Assembly (NCBI GenBank): GCA_003222135.1 | Contig: QHUM01000069.1 | Coordinates: 1 to 55,597 of the forward strand | Source: Gemmatimonadota bacterium | GTDB taxonomy: Bacteria > Gemmatimonadota > Gemmatimonadetes > Gemmatimonadales > GWC2-71-9 | Direction of reading: 5' to 3' | DNA: 55,597 nucleotides | Shown: positions 45,619 to 55,474 of the stretch, in pieces | How positions within the stretch are numbered: position 1 is the first letter of the stretch | Layout: each line of letters begins with the position of its first letter | Made by a program: the position numbers and the translations under genes | Notes under the pieces: model-generated | What the model saw: the letters and a program-made list of their open reading frames with translations, nothing else | Databases searched by the model: none | What the model was told of the DNA's origin: nothing

Positions 45619-46513
45619 CCGCGCGCTCGAGCTGTATCTGTCCGACGCGCGCGCCCGCGTCGACACCGTGCTCGAGCGTTGGGGCGCCCGCGCCGACGGC
45701 CTCTGGCCGGCTCCCGTCCCGGCCGCGGTGCGCTACAGCTTGCTCTCCACCGGGAAACGGCTCCGCCCGACGCTGGTCTTCGCGGCCTACGAGGCCGTGG
45801 GCGGCACGACGCCCGGCGTCGCCGAGCTCGCGGCATCGATCGAGGTGGTGCACGCCTATTCCCTGGTGCATGACGACCTGCCCTGCATGGACAACGACGA
45901 CCTGCGCCGCGGGCGACCCACCACGCATCGGGCGTTCGACGTGCGCACGGCGACGCGGGCGGGCTACCACATGGTGGCGCTCGCCGCCCGCGTGCTCGCG
46001 GCGGGGCTCGAGGCGCTCGGCCTCGACCCCGACCGGCGGCGCGCGATCGCCCTCGAGCTGTATCGGGCCGCTGGCGCGGGGGGGATGATCGGCGGCCAGG
46101 CGCTCGATCTCGAGGCCGAGGGACGCCGCCTCCCGATGACGGAGCTGGCGGACGTACACGGGCGCAAGACCGGCGCCCTCATCGCCGCCGCCTGCGTGAT
46201 CGGCGGGCTCGCGGCCGGGGCGACGCCGGCGTGCGGCGAAGCGCTGCGGGCCTACGGCGGGGACGTGGGGCTCGCCTTCCAGATCTACGACGACGTGCTC
46301 GACGCCACCGCCACCTCCGCCCAGCTCGGGAAGACCGCCGGGAAGGACGCGGTGCTCGCCAAGTCCACCTTCGTGACCCTCTTGGGCGTGGGCGCCGCCC
46401 GGGCGGAGGCGGAGCGACTCGCGGCCCGGGCCGTAGACCGGCTACGGCAGGCGGGGTTAGTTTCTCCTACCTTGGTGGAGCTGGCGCACTACATTGTTAC
46501 CAGGCCGAACTGA
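45599..46513 (+). CDS. ispA: Polyprenyl (farnesyl/geranylgeranyl) diphosphate synthase
   Basis: 304 aa from TTG 45599. First Asp-rich motif DDLPCMDNDDLRRGRPT (about 91-107) and second DDVLD (about 230), plus GKRLRP and GGQALDLE; a short-chain trans-prenyltransferase. The residues before the first motif (VVHAYSLVHDD) fit a C15-C20 product. Next to dxs, which feeds the MEP pathway; the xseB-ispA-dxs order is widespread. Confidence 0.93.
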   Translation: MRTSTASRALELYLSDARARVDTVLERWGARADGLWPAPVPAAVRYSLLSTGKRLRPTLVFAAYEAVGGTTPGVAELAASIEVVHAYSLVHDDLPCMDNDDLRRGRPTTHRAFDVRTATRAGYHMVALAARVLAAGLEALGLDPDRRRAIALELYRAAGAGGMIGGQALDLEAEGRRLPMTELADVHGRKTGALIAAACVIGGLAAGATPACGEALRAYGGDVGLAFQIYDDVLDATATSAQLGKTAGKDAVLAKSTFVTLLGVGAARAEAERLAARAVDRLRQAGLVSPTLVELAHYIVTRPN

Positions 46514-46521
46514 TGATGAAC

Positions 46522-46601
46522 AATTGCGGATTTCGGATTGTGGATTGCGGATTGGACGTTCGCTCTTCAAATCCGCAATCCGCAATCCACAATCCGCAAT
46601 C
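46522..46601 (+). repeat. GATTGCG heptad hairpin, copy g (ispA-dxs gap)
   Basis: Left arm 46522-46554, right arm 46570-46601, each 32-33 nt; loop 15 nt (ends CTCTTCAAATCC). Variants GATTTCG and GATTGTG in the left arm, AATCCAC in the right. It separates ispA from dxs but leaves the dxs Shine-Dalgarno (AGGAAGG) free just after. Confidence 0.93.
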
Positions 46602-46618
46602 TGTCAGGAAGGGGCGCC

Positions 46619-48520
46619 GTGGCCTTACTTGAGACGATTGCCGGTCCGGCTGACGTCAGGCGGCTCTCGCGCGAGCAGCTCCAGCCGCTCGCCGACGAAG
46701 TCCGCCGCCGCCTGATCGACGTCGTGTCGCAGACCGGTGGCCACATCGGCGCCGGGCTCGGCGTCGTCGAGCTCACCGTGGCGCTGTGCTACTGCTTCGA
46801 TTCTCCGCGGGACAAGATCGTGTGGGACGTCGGGCACCAGGCATATCCCTGGAAGATCCTCACCGGGCGCAACGCGCGCCTTCCCACGCTGCGCCAGACG
46901 GGCGGGCTCTCGGGATTCCTGCGTCGCTCGGAGAGCGAGCACGATCAATTCGGCGCCGGCCACGCCGGCACCGGCCTCTCGGCGGCCTTCGGGATCGCGG
47001 CGGCGCGGGACCTGAAAGGCGAGCAGTTCAAGGTGGTGGGCGTGGTCGGCGACGGTGCGCTCACGTGCGGGCTCCCCTATGAGGCCATGAACAACGCGGG
47101 CCATTCGGGCCGCGACGTCATCATGGTCCTGAACGACAACGGCATGTCGATCGCCCCGAACGTGGGCGCCATCAACCGCTACCTGGGCTCGATCATCGCG
47201 AGTCCCATCACCGTGCGCATCCGCGAGATCGTGAAAGCGATGATCGAAAAGGCGTCGCACGTCGTCGGCGGCCAGAAACTGGTGGACTTCGCCAAGACCA
47301 TGGAGGAAAGCATCAAGAACCTCTGGTCTCCGGGGATGTTGTTCGAGGAGCTCGGCTTCCGCTATTTCGGACCGATCGATGGGCACAATATCTCGCAGAT
47401 GGTGCAGACGTTCGAGATCGTGAAGACGCTGCGAGGCCCGCGCGTCGTGCACGTCATCACCGAGAAAGGCAAGGGATTCCCCCTCCCCGAGCCGGACCTC
47501 GAGAAATACCACGCGCGCGCCCCCTACGACCCCGTCACGGGCCAGCTCAAGCCGGTCAACCCGGGACCGCCCCAATGGACCAGGGTGTTCGGCGAGGCGA
47601 TCACGCAGCTCGCCGCGGAGTACCCGAACCTCGTCGCGATCACGGCCGCGATGCCGTCCGGGACCGGCACCAACATCTTCCAGAAGAAGTGGCCCGAGCG
47701 CTTCTTCGACGTCGGCATCGCCGAGGCACACGCCACCACGTTCGCGGCGGGCCTGGCCACGCAGGGCATGCGGCCCGTGGTGGCGATCTACTCGACGTTC
47801 TTGCAGCGCGCGTACGACAGCATCATTCACGACGTGGCGATCCAACAGCTCCCCGTGATCTTCTGCATGGACCGCGCGGGGATGGTGGGTGAGGACGGCC
47901 AGACGCACATGGGCCTGTACGACATCGCCTACATGCTCGCCGTCCCGAACCTGACCGTGACCGCACCGAAGGACGGCGCCGAGCTGATCGGGCTGCTGCG
48001 CTGCGCGCTCGAGCACAGCGACGGGCCGTTCTCGCTGCGCTATCCGCGCGACAAGGCGCCGGGCGCGGCGCCCCCCGCCGCCGAGGTGGCGCCGGTCCCG
48101 TACGGCAGCTGGGAGATGCTGCGCCGGGGCCGGGACTGCGCCCTGCTCGCCGTCGGAGTGATGTGCCGACCGGCCCTGGACGCGGCCGCGGCGCTGGCGG
48201 GCGAAGGCTGGGACGTGACGGTCGTGAACTGCCGCTTCCTGAAGCCGATCGACCGCGCGACCCTGGAGGCGCTGACCCGCGAGCACCGGCTGCTCGTCAC
48301 CATCGAAGACGGCACGGTCGTCAACGGCTTCGGGGCGTCGCTCGCCGGCATCGTGCAGGCGAGTGCACCCGACGTGCGCGTCGTGGCGCTCGGCGTGCCG
48401 GACCGCACCTACGAGCACGCTCCCAGGGCGCAGCAGCTCGAAGAGGTGGGCCTCACCGGCCCCGGCATCGCCGCCCGGGTGCGCGCTCTCGCCACCGAGG
48501 AGTCGCCCACGCACTCATGA
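46619..48520 (+). CDS. dxs: 1-deoxy-D-xylulose-5-phosphate synthase
   Basis: 633 aa from GTG 46619, AGGAAGG five to eight nt upstream; longer starts lie inside heptad copy g. TPP enzyme: HIGAGLGVVELTVAL, DVGHQAYPWKILTGR, GHAGTGLSAAFG, VVGDGALTCGLPYEAMNNAG, LNDNGMSIAPNVGA, then PYR domain MPSGTGTNIF and RFFDVGIAEAHA, with DRAGMVGEDGQTHMG. Makes DXP, first step of the MEP isoprenoid pathway. Overlaps nadK (ATGA). Confidence 0.97.
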   Translation: MALLETIAGPADVRRLSREQLQPLADEVRRRLIDVVSQTGGHIGAGLGVVELTVALCYCFDSPRDKIVWDVGHQAYPWKILTGRNARLPTLRQTGGLSGFLRRSESEHDQFGAGHAGTGLSAAFGIAAARDLKGEQFKVVGVVGDGALTCGLPYEAMNNAGHSGRDVIMVLNDNGMSIAPNVGAINRYLGSIIASPITVRIREIVKAMIEKASHVVGGQKLVDFAKTMEESIKNLWSPGMLFEELGFRYFGPIDGHNISQMVQTFEIVKTLRGPRVVHVITEKGKGFPLPEPDLEKYHARAPYDPVTGQLKPVNPGPPQWTRVFGEAITQLAAEYPNLVAITAAMPSGTGTNIFQKKWPERFFDVGIAEAHATTFAAGLATQGMRPVVAIYSTFLQRAYDSIIHDVAIQQLPVIFCMDRAGMVGEDGQTHMGLYDIAYMLAVPNLTVTAPKDGAELIGLLRCALEHSDGPFSLRYPRDKAPGAAPPAAEVAPVPYGSWEMLRRGRDCALLAVGVMCRPALDAAAALAGEGWDVTVVNCRFLKPIDRATLEALTREHRLLVTIEDGTVVNGFGASLAGIVQASAPDVRVVALGVPDRTYEHAPRAQQLEEVGLTGPGIAARVRALATEESPTHS

Positions 48521-49389
48521 ACGTCGGGGTCGTCGGCAACCCGAGTTACCGCGACCTCAAGGACCTGCTCGCGCATCTGGCGCAGGTCGCGCCGCGCATC
48601 GGCTTCACGCTCTTCACCGAAGAGAGCATCGCGTCCCTCTGGCCGGAGCCGCCCCCAGCGTCGCTGGCGGGCGCTACCGGGCTCGATTGCCTCGTGACGC
48701 TCGGCGGCGATGGCACGCTGCTGCGGGGCGCGCGCCTGCTGAACGGCGGCACCACTCCGATCCTCGGCGTGAACTTGGGCCGCGTCGGTTTTCTCACGAC
48801 GGCAACCTCGCAGACCCTCGACTGGGCGCTCGACGCGATGGTGCGCGGCGCGTTCGCTACCGAGAGCCGCCTCGCGCTCGAGCCGACCATCGTCGCCCGG
48901 GGCGGCAAGAGCCGCACCGAGCCGGTGGTGCTCAACGACGTCGTGGTGCACAAGGGCGGCGTGGCCCGCGTGATCCGGTTGCGCGTGTCGGTGGACGGCG
49001 AAGAGGTGGGCCAATATTCCGCGGACGGGATCGTGGTCTCCACGCCCACCGGCTCCACCGCGTACTCGCTCTCGGCCGGCGGCCCGATCGTGGTCCCGGG
49101 CGTGGATGCCATCGTCGTCGCGGCCATCTGCCCCCACACGCTCGCGGTGCGGCCCCTCGTCGTCCCCGCGCACGCGAAAATCACCGTCGAGCCGATCCCG
49201 CCGTGGACGGAAGACGTACTCGTCTCGTTCGACGGCCAGGTCGGCACCACCATGGAGTCAGGGGACCGCCTGGTGGTGCAGCGCGCCGACCGCCCGGTCC
49301 TGCTCGTCCGGCTCGGTCCTGAGGGCTTCTTCGCGCGCATGCGAAAGAAGCTGCACTGGGGCGACCTCTCCGACCGCGAGCGCACGTAG
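48517..49389 (+). CDS. nadK: NAD kinase
   Basis: 290 aa from ATG 48517. GGDGTLL (62-68), GVNLGRVGFLT, the VVLNDVVVHKGG and ADGIVVSTPTGSTAYSLSAGGP motifs define ATP-NAD kinase. It makes NADP, which the MEP enzymes and FolD use. Its stop overlaps the recN start by one nt. Confidence 0.96.
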   Translation: MNVGVVGNPSYRDLKDLLAHLAQVAPRIGFTLFTEESIASLWPEPPPASLAGATGLDCLVTLGGDGTLLRGARLLNGGTTPILGVNLGRVGFLTTATSQTLDWALDAMVRGAFATESRLALEPTIVARGGKSRTEPVVLNDVVVHKGGVARVIRLRVSVDGEEVGQYSADGIVVSTPTGSTAYSLSAGGPIVVPGVDAIVVAAICPHTLAVRPLVVPAHAKITVEPIPPWTEDVLVSFDGQVGTTMESGDRLVVQRADRPVLLVRLGPEGFFARMRKKLHWGDLSDRERT

Positions 49390-51113
49390 TGTTGACGGAG
49401 CTGCGCGTCCGCGATCTCGCCGTCATTGCCGACGTCACGCTCCCCCTCTCCCCCGGTCTGAACGTCCTCACCGGGGAAACCGGGGCGGGGAAGTCGATGC
49501 TGGTGGACGCCCTCGCCCTGCTGCTCGGCGAGCGCGCGTCATCCGATGTCGTACGGCCCGGCGCGCCGAAGACCGTGATCGAGGGCGCGTTTGAATTCAC
49601 CTCGACCGCCCTGGACCGTCTGCGATCGTCCTTGACCGCCCTGGGGGTGGAGGCCGAAGACGGGCGCGTGGTCCTCAAGCGGGAAATCATGGGGGAGGGC
49701 GGATCCCGCGCCTGGGTGAACGGCAGCCCCGCTACCGTGGGCATGCTCGCCCAGCTCGGCGCGCTGCTCGTGGATCTGCACGGGCAGCATGAGACGCAAT
49801 CCCTGCTCCGGGAGGACGCGCAGCGCGACATCCTCGATGCCTACAGCGACGCGGCCGTCGAGCGCGTCGCGGCGCGGGATGCGCACGAGCGGCTGCGAGA
49901 GCTCGAGCGCCGTGACGCAGAGCTCAAGGCCCGCCGGGAGGACGTCCAGCACAAGGCCGACTACCTGCGTCACGTGGTCCAGGAGATCGAGCGGGCCGCA
50001 CCGCGTGTCGGCGAGGACGAGACGCTCGAGACGGAGGCGAAGCGACTCGGGCACGCCGAAGAGCTGGGGCGGCTCGCGCGCGAGCTCGAGCAAGCGCTCG
50101 ATACCGCCGGGCTCGCCCGGGCGGCGAAGCTCGTCGCGGGGCTCGAGCGGCTCGATCCCTCCACCGCATCCTGGCGGGAGCTGCTCGATGCGGCGTTCGC
50201 GAACGTCGGCGAGTTGGCGCAGGCGGCCCGCGACTACGCCGCCGGGATCGACGCCGACCCCCGCCGCCTCGAGGGCGTGGAGCAGCGCCGGGACGTCCTG
50301 TTTCGCCTGACCCAGAAGTACGGGCCGACCCTCCCCGACGTGCTCGCCACGCGCGACCGGTCGGCGCGCGAGCTCGACCTGCTCGATACCGCCGATTTGG
50401 ACCTCCGCCATATCGCCGAGCAGCGCGAGGCGGCCGCCGCCGAGTTCACGCGCGCCTGCACGGCGCTGACCAGCAAGCGGCACCGGGGAGCCGGCCGCCT
50501 CGCCCATGCCGTGAACGAGCTGTTACCGGCCCTCGGCATGGCGGGCGGCCGCTTCGAGGCGCGCCTCGTACCGCTCCCCGCTTCCCAGGGGAGCGGGGCG
50601 GAGTCGGTGGTGTTCGAGGTACAACTCAACGTCGGGATGCAAGCCCGTCCGCTCGCCAAGGTGGCGTCGGGGGGCGAGCTGTCGCGCCTCATGCTGGCGC
50701 TCAAGGTGGTCCTCGCGGAGCACGACGCGGTCGCGACCCTGGTCTTCGACGAAGTGGATCAGGGAATCGGCGGCGAGGTCGGGGGACGCGTAGGAGAAGC
50801 CCTGGCGGGCGTGGCCCGCGGGTCGACGGGCTCGCGCCAGGTGCTCGTCATCACCCATCTGCCTCAGATCGCGGCGTTTGCGGATCACCACCTGGTCGTG
50901 GCGAAGGGCGCGAAGACCGGCCTCGCCACGAGCGACGTGCAGCTGGAAAGCGGCGAGGGGCGGACCCGGGAGCTCGCCCGCATGTTGGGTGATCCCGATA
51001 TGGGCACAGCCCTGCGCCATGCGGCAGAGCTGCTCAAAAAAGCCTCCGCGACGTCCGCAACACAATCCGGTACACCGGCGCGGCCGGCGTCACCCCGACG
51101 GTCCCGCCGCTGA
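49389..51113 (+). CDS. recN: DNA repair protein RecN
   Basis: 574 aa from GTG 49389. SMC-like ATPase: Walker A LTGETGAGKSML (28-39), central coiled coil, signature SGGELSRLMLALK, Walker B LVFDEVDQGIGGEVGG. It acts at double-strand breaks with RecA. The Ser/Arg-rich end (SGTPARPASPRRSRR) overlaps, on the opposite strand, the 3' end of the barrel gene at 51034, an 80-nt convergent overlap with no terminator between. Confidence 0.94.
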   Translation: MLTELRVRDLAVIADVTLPLSPGLNVLTGETGAGKSMLVDALALLLGERASSDVVRPGAPKTVIEGAFEFTSTALDRLRSSLTALGVEAEDGRVVLKREIMGEGGSRAWVNGSPATVGMLAQLGALLVDLHGQHETQSLLREDAQRDILDAYSDAAVERVAARDAHERLRELERRDAELKARREDVQHKADYLRHVVQEIERAAPRVGEDETLETEAKRLGHAEELGRLARELEQALDTAGLARAAKLVAGLERLDPSTASWRELLDAAFANVGELAQAARDYAAGIDADPRRLEGVEQRRDVLFRLTQKYGPTLPDVLATRDRSARELDLLDTADLDLRHIAEQREAAAAEFTRACTALTSKRHRGAGRLAHAVNELLPALGMAGGRFEARLVPLPASQGSGAESVVFEVQLNVGMQARPLAKVASGGELSRLMLALKVVLAEHDAVATLVFDEVDQGIGGEVGGRVGEALAGVARGSTGSRQVLVITHLPQIAAFADHHLVVAKGAKTGLATSDVQLESGEGRTRELARMLGDPDMGTALRHAAELLKKASATSATQSGTPARPASPRRSRR

Positions 51114-52593
51114 CGGTCTGCTCGATCGAAAACCCGCCCTCCACCGTCGGCCCGACGTAGGTCACCGCCAACCCGAACCGGAGCCGCCGCTCCGCCGTGC
51201 CGTCGTCCAGCATCGCAGCGGAGGTGGGGACGCCCAGGCGCGCGGCGAGGTCCAGCGAGTCCTGCGCCGAGCGAAAGCTGTAGCGGTCCTGCTGCTTGAT
51301 CCAATAGCTCGCCGTCAGGCCCACCGCGAACTGCGGGGCGAGGCGGTACAGCGGAGCCACGTCCATGCCCACGTAGTCACCCGGGTCCCAGGCGAGGTCG
51401 GCGGTCGCCGCGAACGGCACGAGGATCGCGCCGAACGGCGCGACGCGGCGCACCCGCGTGCCGGGACGCTGGATGCCGCCGCGCACGGCGACGTTCAACC
51501 ACAGTCGGCTCCCCACGAACAGCTCCTGCACGAGGCGCGCCTCGAGGTCCGTCTGATGGTCCCCCAGCGACTGCCGCAGCCAATCGTCGTCCGAGTCGGG
51601 CTGCGTGGTCGGCAGTCGCACCAAGGCGACGAGCGCGGCCGCGTAATGGACGCCCGCCGCCAGCCGATACTTGGCCGCGACCTCGACGTCCCCCAGCCCG
51701 AGCCGAAAGCTGTTGCGGTAGGGGAGGCCCCGGTAGCCGAATCCGTAGGCGCCGTCGACGATCGCGCCCGCGACCAAGTCTGCGCTCAGCGTGTCGTGCG
51801 CCAGCAGGAACGGCTCCCGGAATCCGACGACGTTGAAGGCCGCGGAATCCCGCGTCTGCAGGTAGGAGACCACCTGGGCGATGCCCCGACCCCCGTCGGA
51901 GCTGTCGAGCGGCATGAACGGCGATCCCGTCTGCCCGGCGCCGTGCACCGCCTCGTACAGGGCGGTGCGTATGGTGCGGGCCGAGTCAAGAAACGCTTGC
52001 GCGGCGCACTGCCGGGACGGCGGGCAGCCGTACCCGCGGCCGGCGATGTTGGCATCGAGTCGCGCCAGGGAGGTGTCGAACTCGGTGAAGAAGGTGCTGT
52101 ACGACGTCCCCGAGTTCAAAACGCCCTGGAGCAGCGGGTTGAGTCCCAGGTTCGCGCCGGTGCTCGAGATCTTCAAGTGCGCGCCGGTCGCCACGCGGAC
52201 GATCGGCACCGACACGCTCACCGACAGCCGGTCGGAGAGTCCCAGCTCCGCTGTGATAGGAGTGGTACGCCGCTCCTGGCGCACGCTCAGCACGCTCTTG
52301 CCGAGGTTCGCGACGAATCCGGGAACGCCGGACGCGGTGCGCACGTCTTGCTGGAGCCGGGCGACGACCGGAATGGCCCCCGCCCCCACCGTGTCACCGG
52401 TCAGCGCCAGCCCGAGTGGCAGGCGCGCGCCGTCCACGAACTGCGCGTCCCATCCTACGATGCGGGGGTCGAACGTCACGCGCAGCCTGCCGCGTCCCGC
52501 GATGTCCGCGCGCTCGACGGCCTGGGCGGCGATTCGAGCCCCGCCCGTGAGGGCCGGGCTCATCGCCAGGAGGAGAATTCGCGTGGCTCTCAT
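51034..52593 (-). CDS. Outer-membrane beta-barrel protein, unknown family
   Basis: 519 aa from the ATG complementary to 52591-52593; a start six codons earlier is possible. Signal peptide MRATRILLLAMSPALTGG, cleavage near RIAAQ. The body is beta-strand-rich (for example LSVSVSVPIVRVATGAHLKI, RRLRFGLAVTYVGPTVEGGF) and ends in Phe (RRLF), as outer-membrane barrels do. I see no family-defining motif; it may be a transport or adhesion barrel. Followed upstream on the same strand by a lipoprotein hydrolase and a FadL-like barrel. Confidence 0.72.
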   Translation of the reverse strand: MRATRILLLAMSPALTGGARIAAQAVERADIAGRGRLRVTFDPRIVGWDAQFVDGARLPLGLALTGDTVGAGAIPVVARLQQDVRTASGVPGFVANLGKSVLSVRQERRTTPITAELGLSDRLSVSVSVPIVRVATGAHLKISSTGANLGLNPLLQGVLNSGTSYSTFFTEFDTSLARLDANIAGRGYGCPPSRQCAAQAFLDSARTIRTALYEAVHGAGQTGSPFMPLDSSDGGRGIAQVVSYLQTRDSAAFNVVGFREPFLLAHDTLSADLVAGAIVDGAYGFGYRGLPYRNSFRLGLGDVEVAAKYRLAAGVHYAAALVALVRLPTTQPDSDDDWLRQSLGDHQTDLEARLVQELFVGSRLWLNVAVRGGIQRPGTRVRRVAPFGAILVPFAATADLAWDPGDYVGMDVAPLYRLAPQFAVGLTASYWIKQQDRYSFRSAQDSLDLAARLGVPTSAAMLDDGTAERRLRFGLAVTYVGPTVEGGFSIEQTVSGGTVGVTPAAPVYRIVLRTSRRLF

Positions 52594-52662
52594 CAGCGAA
52601 ACGGCATCCACCGCTAGGCGGATGCCGTTCTCGTTACCCCCCGGCGCCGGCGCGGTTCGCGC

Positions 52663-53928
52663 TCAGGGAATCGGGGGGATCTGGGCGCTGTAATGGACGT
52701 TGATCAAGTCCCGCAGCGCTTGGGCGACCAGGCGTTGGGTTGAGGTGCTGGGGTGAATGCCATCGCGACTGATCGCGGTTCCGAATGGCGCCGCCGTCGC
52801 GTTCGGGTCGGGGGGGAACGCTGGGAACGGCCGAATCGCGCCGGGAGCACCGGCGAGGGCCCGCAACAGGCCGTTCGGGTCCACATACGCCCAGCCCCGC
52901 GCCGTCGCGGCCTGCCCGATGGTCGCGTTGTACTGCGCGACTGTGCCGAGCATGTTGAGTGTCTCCGTAACGGAGATTACGTGCGTATCCGAGCAATCGA
53001 TCGTCGTCGGCGTGCCGGCCGCCGCCGCCGCGAGACGCGGTGCGCCGTAGTGGAATGGTATGTAGACGTACGCCGAATCACCCGGCGCGCCGCCCGGGAT
53101 CGGCGTGGACGCGAGGCAGTTGGGGAGCACGGTGAGCGTCGGAATGCCCGCCGCAGCAGCGGCGTAATACTTGCCCGCGGATACGTACGGGGAGCCGGTC
53201 GCCTGAACCGCGCCGATCAGGACACCGCCCTTGATTGTACCGAACGAATCCAGGCTGTCCATGAAGGCGTTGAAGCGCGTCGCGAACGTCGCCGGCGGTG
53301 TGATGTCGGCCGCGCTGCCCGCATTGGCGCTCGTGTCCAGGATCGCGCCCAGCACGTCGTTGCTCCCGATCCACACGCTCACGAACGTCGGCTGCACCTC
53401 GCGGGCGCGCTGCAGCTCGGTGCGTCCCCCCAGCAGGAACAGCTTGAACGCGTCGGTGGCCGACGCTGGCGGCTGCGGCGGCGCGTAGTTCGAGTTGAGC
53501 AGCTCGAGCACGTCCGCGCCGGGGAACGCTACGTTATTCAGGAACGGCGGCAGCGGCGTGCCGCGCAGCGAGCACGTCTGGTCGGTGCTCCCCGGACCGA
53601 GACGGGTGGGCGGGCTGCTGAAGATGAACGTGATCGGGGGCGGGCAGCCGTAGAGACTGAAGCTCGGTGCGTAGTTGATGCTTGGATAGAAGAACGGCGT
53701 GCCCATCGCCCGGGCGAGCAGCACGGGATAGGCGAGTTTCTGCAGCGAGTCGTTAAGCCCGCCCGACTGGATTCCGGCGGTGATGCTGTTCCCGAAGGAG
53801 ACGTAGCGCTGGAACATCGCGCCGCCCGCGTAGGACGGGACCAGCGGCGTGAACAGCTCGTCCTGATGACACGCCGCGGCGAGCGCGAGGGTCAGACCGG
53901 CGGCGAGCAGGTTTCTGGCGTGCGGCAT
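52663..53928 (-). CDS. SGNH/GDSL-family hydrolase lipoprotein
   Basis: 421 aa from the ATG at 53926-53928, AAGGGGG eight nt upstream. Lipoprotein signal LTLALAAAC (Cys about 20). Block I is FGNSITAG (Ser in GNS), block III may be WIGSNDVLGA (Asn in GSND), and block V is DGIHPS (Asp and His). That is the SGNH catalytic set, so an esterase or acylhydrolase anchored in the envelope is likely; substrate unknown. An oxyanion Gly-containing block II is less clear. It starts 13 nt after the FadL-like gene and is likely in one operon with it. Confidence 0.82.
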   Translation of the reverse strand: MPHARNLLAAGLTLALAAACHQDELFTPLVPSYAGGAMFQRYVSFGNSITAGIQSGGLNDSLQKLAYPVLLARAMGTPFFYPSINYAPSFSLYGCPPPITFIFSSPPTRLGPGSTDQTCSLRGTPLPPFLNNVAFPGADVLELLNSNYAPPQPPASATDAFKLFLLGGRTELQRAREVQPTFVSVWIGSNDVLGAILDTSANAGSAADITPPATFATRFNAFMDSLDSFGTIKGGVLIGAVQATGSPYVSAGKYYAAAAAGIPTLTVLPNCLASTPIPGGAPGDSAYVYIPFHYGAPRLAAAAAGTPTTIDCSDTHVISVTETLNMLGTVAQYNATIGQAATARGWAYVDPNGLLRALAGAPGAIRPFPAFPPDPNATAAPFGTAISRDGIHPSTSTQRLVAQALRDLINVHYSAQIPPIP

Positions 53929-53941
53929 CGTCGGGGCCCCC

Positions 53942-55384
53942 TTAGAACGCATAGCTCAGCGACACCCCGAAGAGGTGCGCGTGGAGTTTGTACAGGCCGT
54001 TGTTCATTCCCGTCGTCGGCAACTGGTTGAACGTCGGCTCGCGCGTCCGGCCGCGGCGGTCGTTCTGCTTGACGTATTGGTAGGCGAGGTCCCCCGTGAG
54101 GCCGGGGGCGAGCTGCACCGTCAGGCCGGCGGTGACCTCGTTGCGGTTTCCCTCGGGCAACAGCGGTGTCACCGTCTCGGGGGGCGCGGCGCCCTGATGA
54201 TATAGATAACCACCGCGGAACGTCCACTTCGCATCCTTCGCCCACTCGGCCGCGAACCGGAATCCGTTGGTGTTGTGATAGCGCTCGGACATCGAGCGGT
54301 TGAGCAGCGGGTTCGCGAAATTGATGTTGATCACGGTGAGCCGCTTGCCCCAGCGCGTGAACTGATAGTCGCCGAACAACGTCCAGTCGCTCCGCAGCTT
54401 GTACGCAAGCCCGAAGACGACCTGCTCCGGGTTGGTGATCGACGTGGTCAACGTCTGGGTGGTAAGCACGGTACCGAAGAGATTGAGTCCGACCAAGCCA
54501 CACGCCGCCACGGGTGTGGTCAAGAGGTTGTCGATCGGACAGCCAGCCGGGATCGTCACCGGCCCAACCGGGAGGGGCGAGGGCACGATCAGATTCGTCG
54601 CCACCTGGGTGAACGTGCCGGTGCCCGAGTAGTCGAGCTTGGCGTGCATCAGGTAGCGGCCGCCGATCGATAGCTTGTCGTTCACCTTGATGATCCCGCC
54701 CCAGTGGGCCGTCACGGTCGTCTTGGTCGCCTCGAGGTGCGCGTCTGCGAAGTCGGTGCCCGGCGCGATGCCGAACTGGCCGAACACATACGGCGGTGCA
54801 CCCGGTGGCGGTGGCAGCAGTGTCGTGGGCAGCGGCGCCTCCGCCAGATCGAGCCGCTGGTTCAGCTCCACCTTACCCATCACGATGTCGAGTCCCCCAC
54901 CCAGCGCCAGCCAGGGGGTGACCTGATACGCGACCGTGGGTTGGATGTAGATGGAGCGGAGGACGTTCTTGTAACCCGAGAATCGCCCGTCGAACGCAAG
55001 CGGCCACTGCGTCTCGAGCGCGTACGGCGCGAACAGCCCCACGCCGACACCCAGTTTGGGGGTGGCGGCGTATGACAGGTACACTTGGGGAATAGCCAAC
55101 AGCGGCTCTTGCAAGGCGTTACGCTGCACGAGCACGTCGTCGGTGAACCCGCCGTTGATCCGCAGCAGCGTCACGCCGATGGTGGCCCGCCCCCCCTTCA
55201 CTCCGGCGAGCCCGGCAGGGTTGAAGAAGATCGCCGACCCGTCGGCACACGGCGCGGCCACGCCCGTGCCGGCGCGTCCCATGGCGCAGGTGCCCTGTTC
55301 GTACAGGCTGAACCCCTGTGCGGCCAGTACGGCCGGGACCCCGGCAGACGACAGCCATAGCGCCGACAAAGCATACCGCCGCAT
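53942..55384 (-). CDS. FadL/OmpP1-type outer-membrane transporter
   Basis: 480 aa from the ATG at 55382-55384 (GGAG eight nt upstream). Signal peptide MRRYALSALWLSSAGVPAV. N-terminal GFSLYEQGTCAMGRAGTGVA and the SAIFFNPAGLAG motif are typical of the FadL family, whose hatch domain admits hydrophobic compounds. Ends SLSYAF with the barrel C-terminal Phe. Probable substrates are fatty acids or other hydrophobic molecules; the adjacent SGNH esterase lipoprotein may release them (inference). Confidence 0.88.
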   Translation of the reverse strand: MRRYALSALWLSSAGVPAVLAAQGFSLYEQGTCAMGRAGTGVAAPCADGSAIFFNPAGLAGVKGGRATIGVTLLRINGGFTDDVLVQRNALQEPLLAIPQVYLSYAATPKLGVGVGLFAPYALETQWPLAFDGRFSGYKNVLRSIYIQPTVAYQVTPWLALGGGLDIVMGKVELNQRLDLAEAPLPTTLLPPPPGAPPYVFGQFGIAPGTDFADAHLEATKTTVTAHWGGIIKVNDKLSIGGRYLMHAKLDYSGTGTFTQVATNLIVPSPLPVGPVTIPAGCPIDNLLTTPVAACGLVGLNLFGTVLTTQTLTTSITNPEQVVFGLAYKLRSDWTLFGDYQFTRWGKRLTVININFANPLLNRSMSERYHNTNGFRFAAEWAKDAKWTFRGGYLYHQGAAPPETVTPLLPEGNRNEVTAGLTVQLAPGLTGDLAYQYVKQNDRRGRTREPTFNQLPTTGMNNGLYKLHAHLFGVSLSYAF

Positions 55385-55434
55385 AGAGTTGTCTCCGGAA
55401 CCCGGATGAGAGACGTGGTGGACGAGGCCCGTAC

Positions 55435-55463
55435 AGGGTAGCATTGGCCCCAACCCTTGTCAA
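55435..55463 (-). promoter_or_regulatory. Sigma-70 promoter of the FadL-like operon
   Basis: On the minus strand TTGACA (55458-55463), 17-bp spacer, TACCCT (55435-55440), about 44 nt of leader to the start codon. The best promoter match in the window. Confidence 0.65.
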
Positions 55464-55474
55464 ACCCAAGTCGC

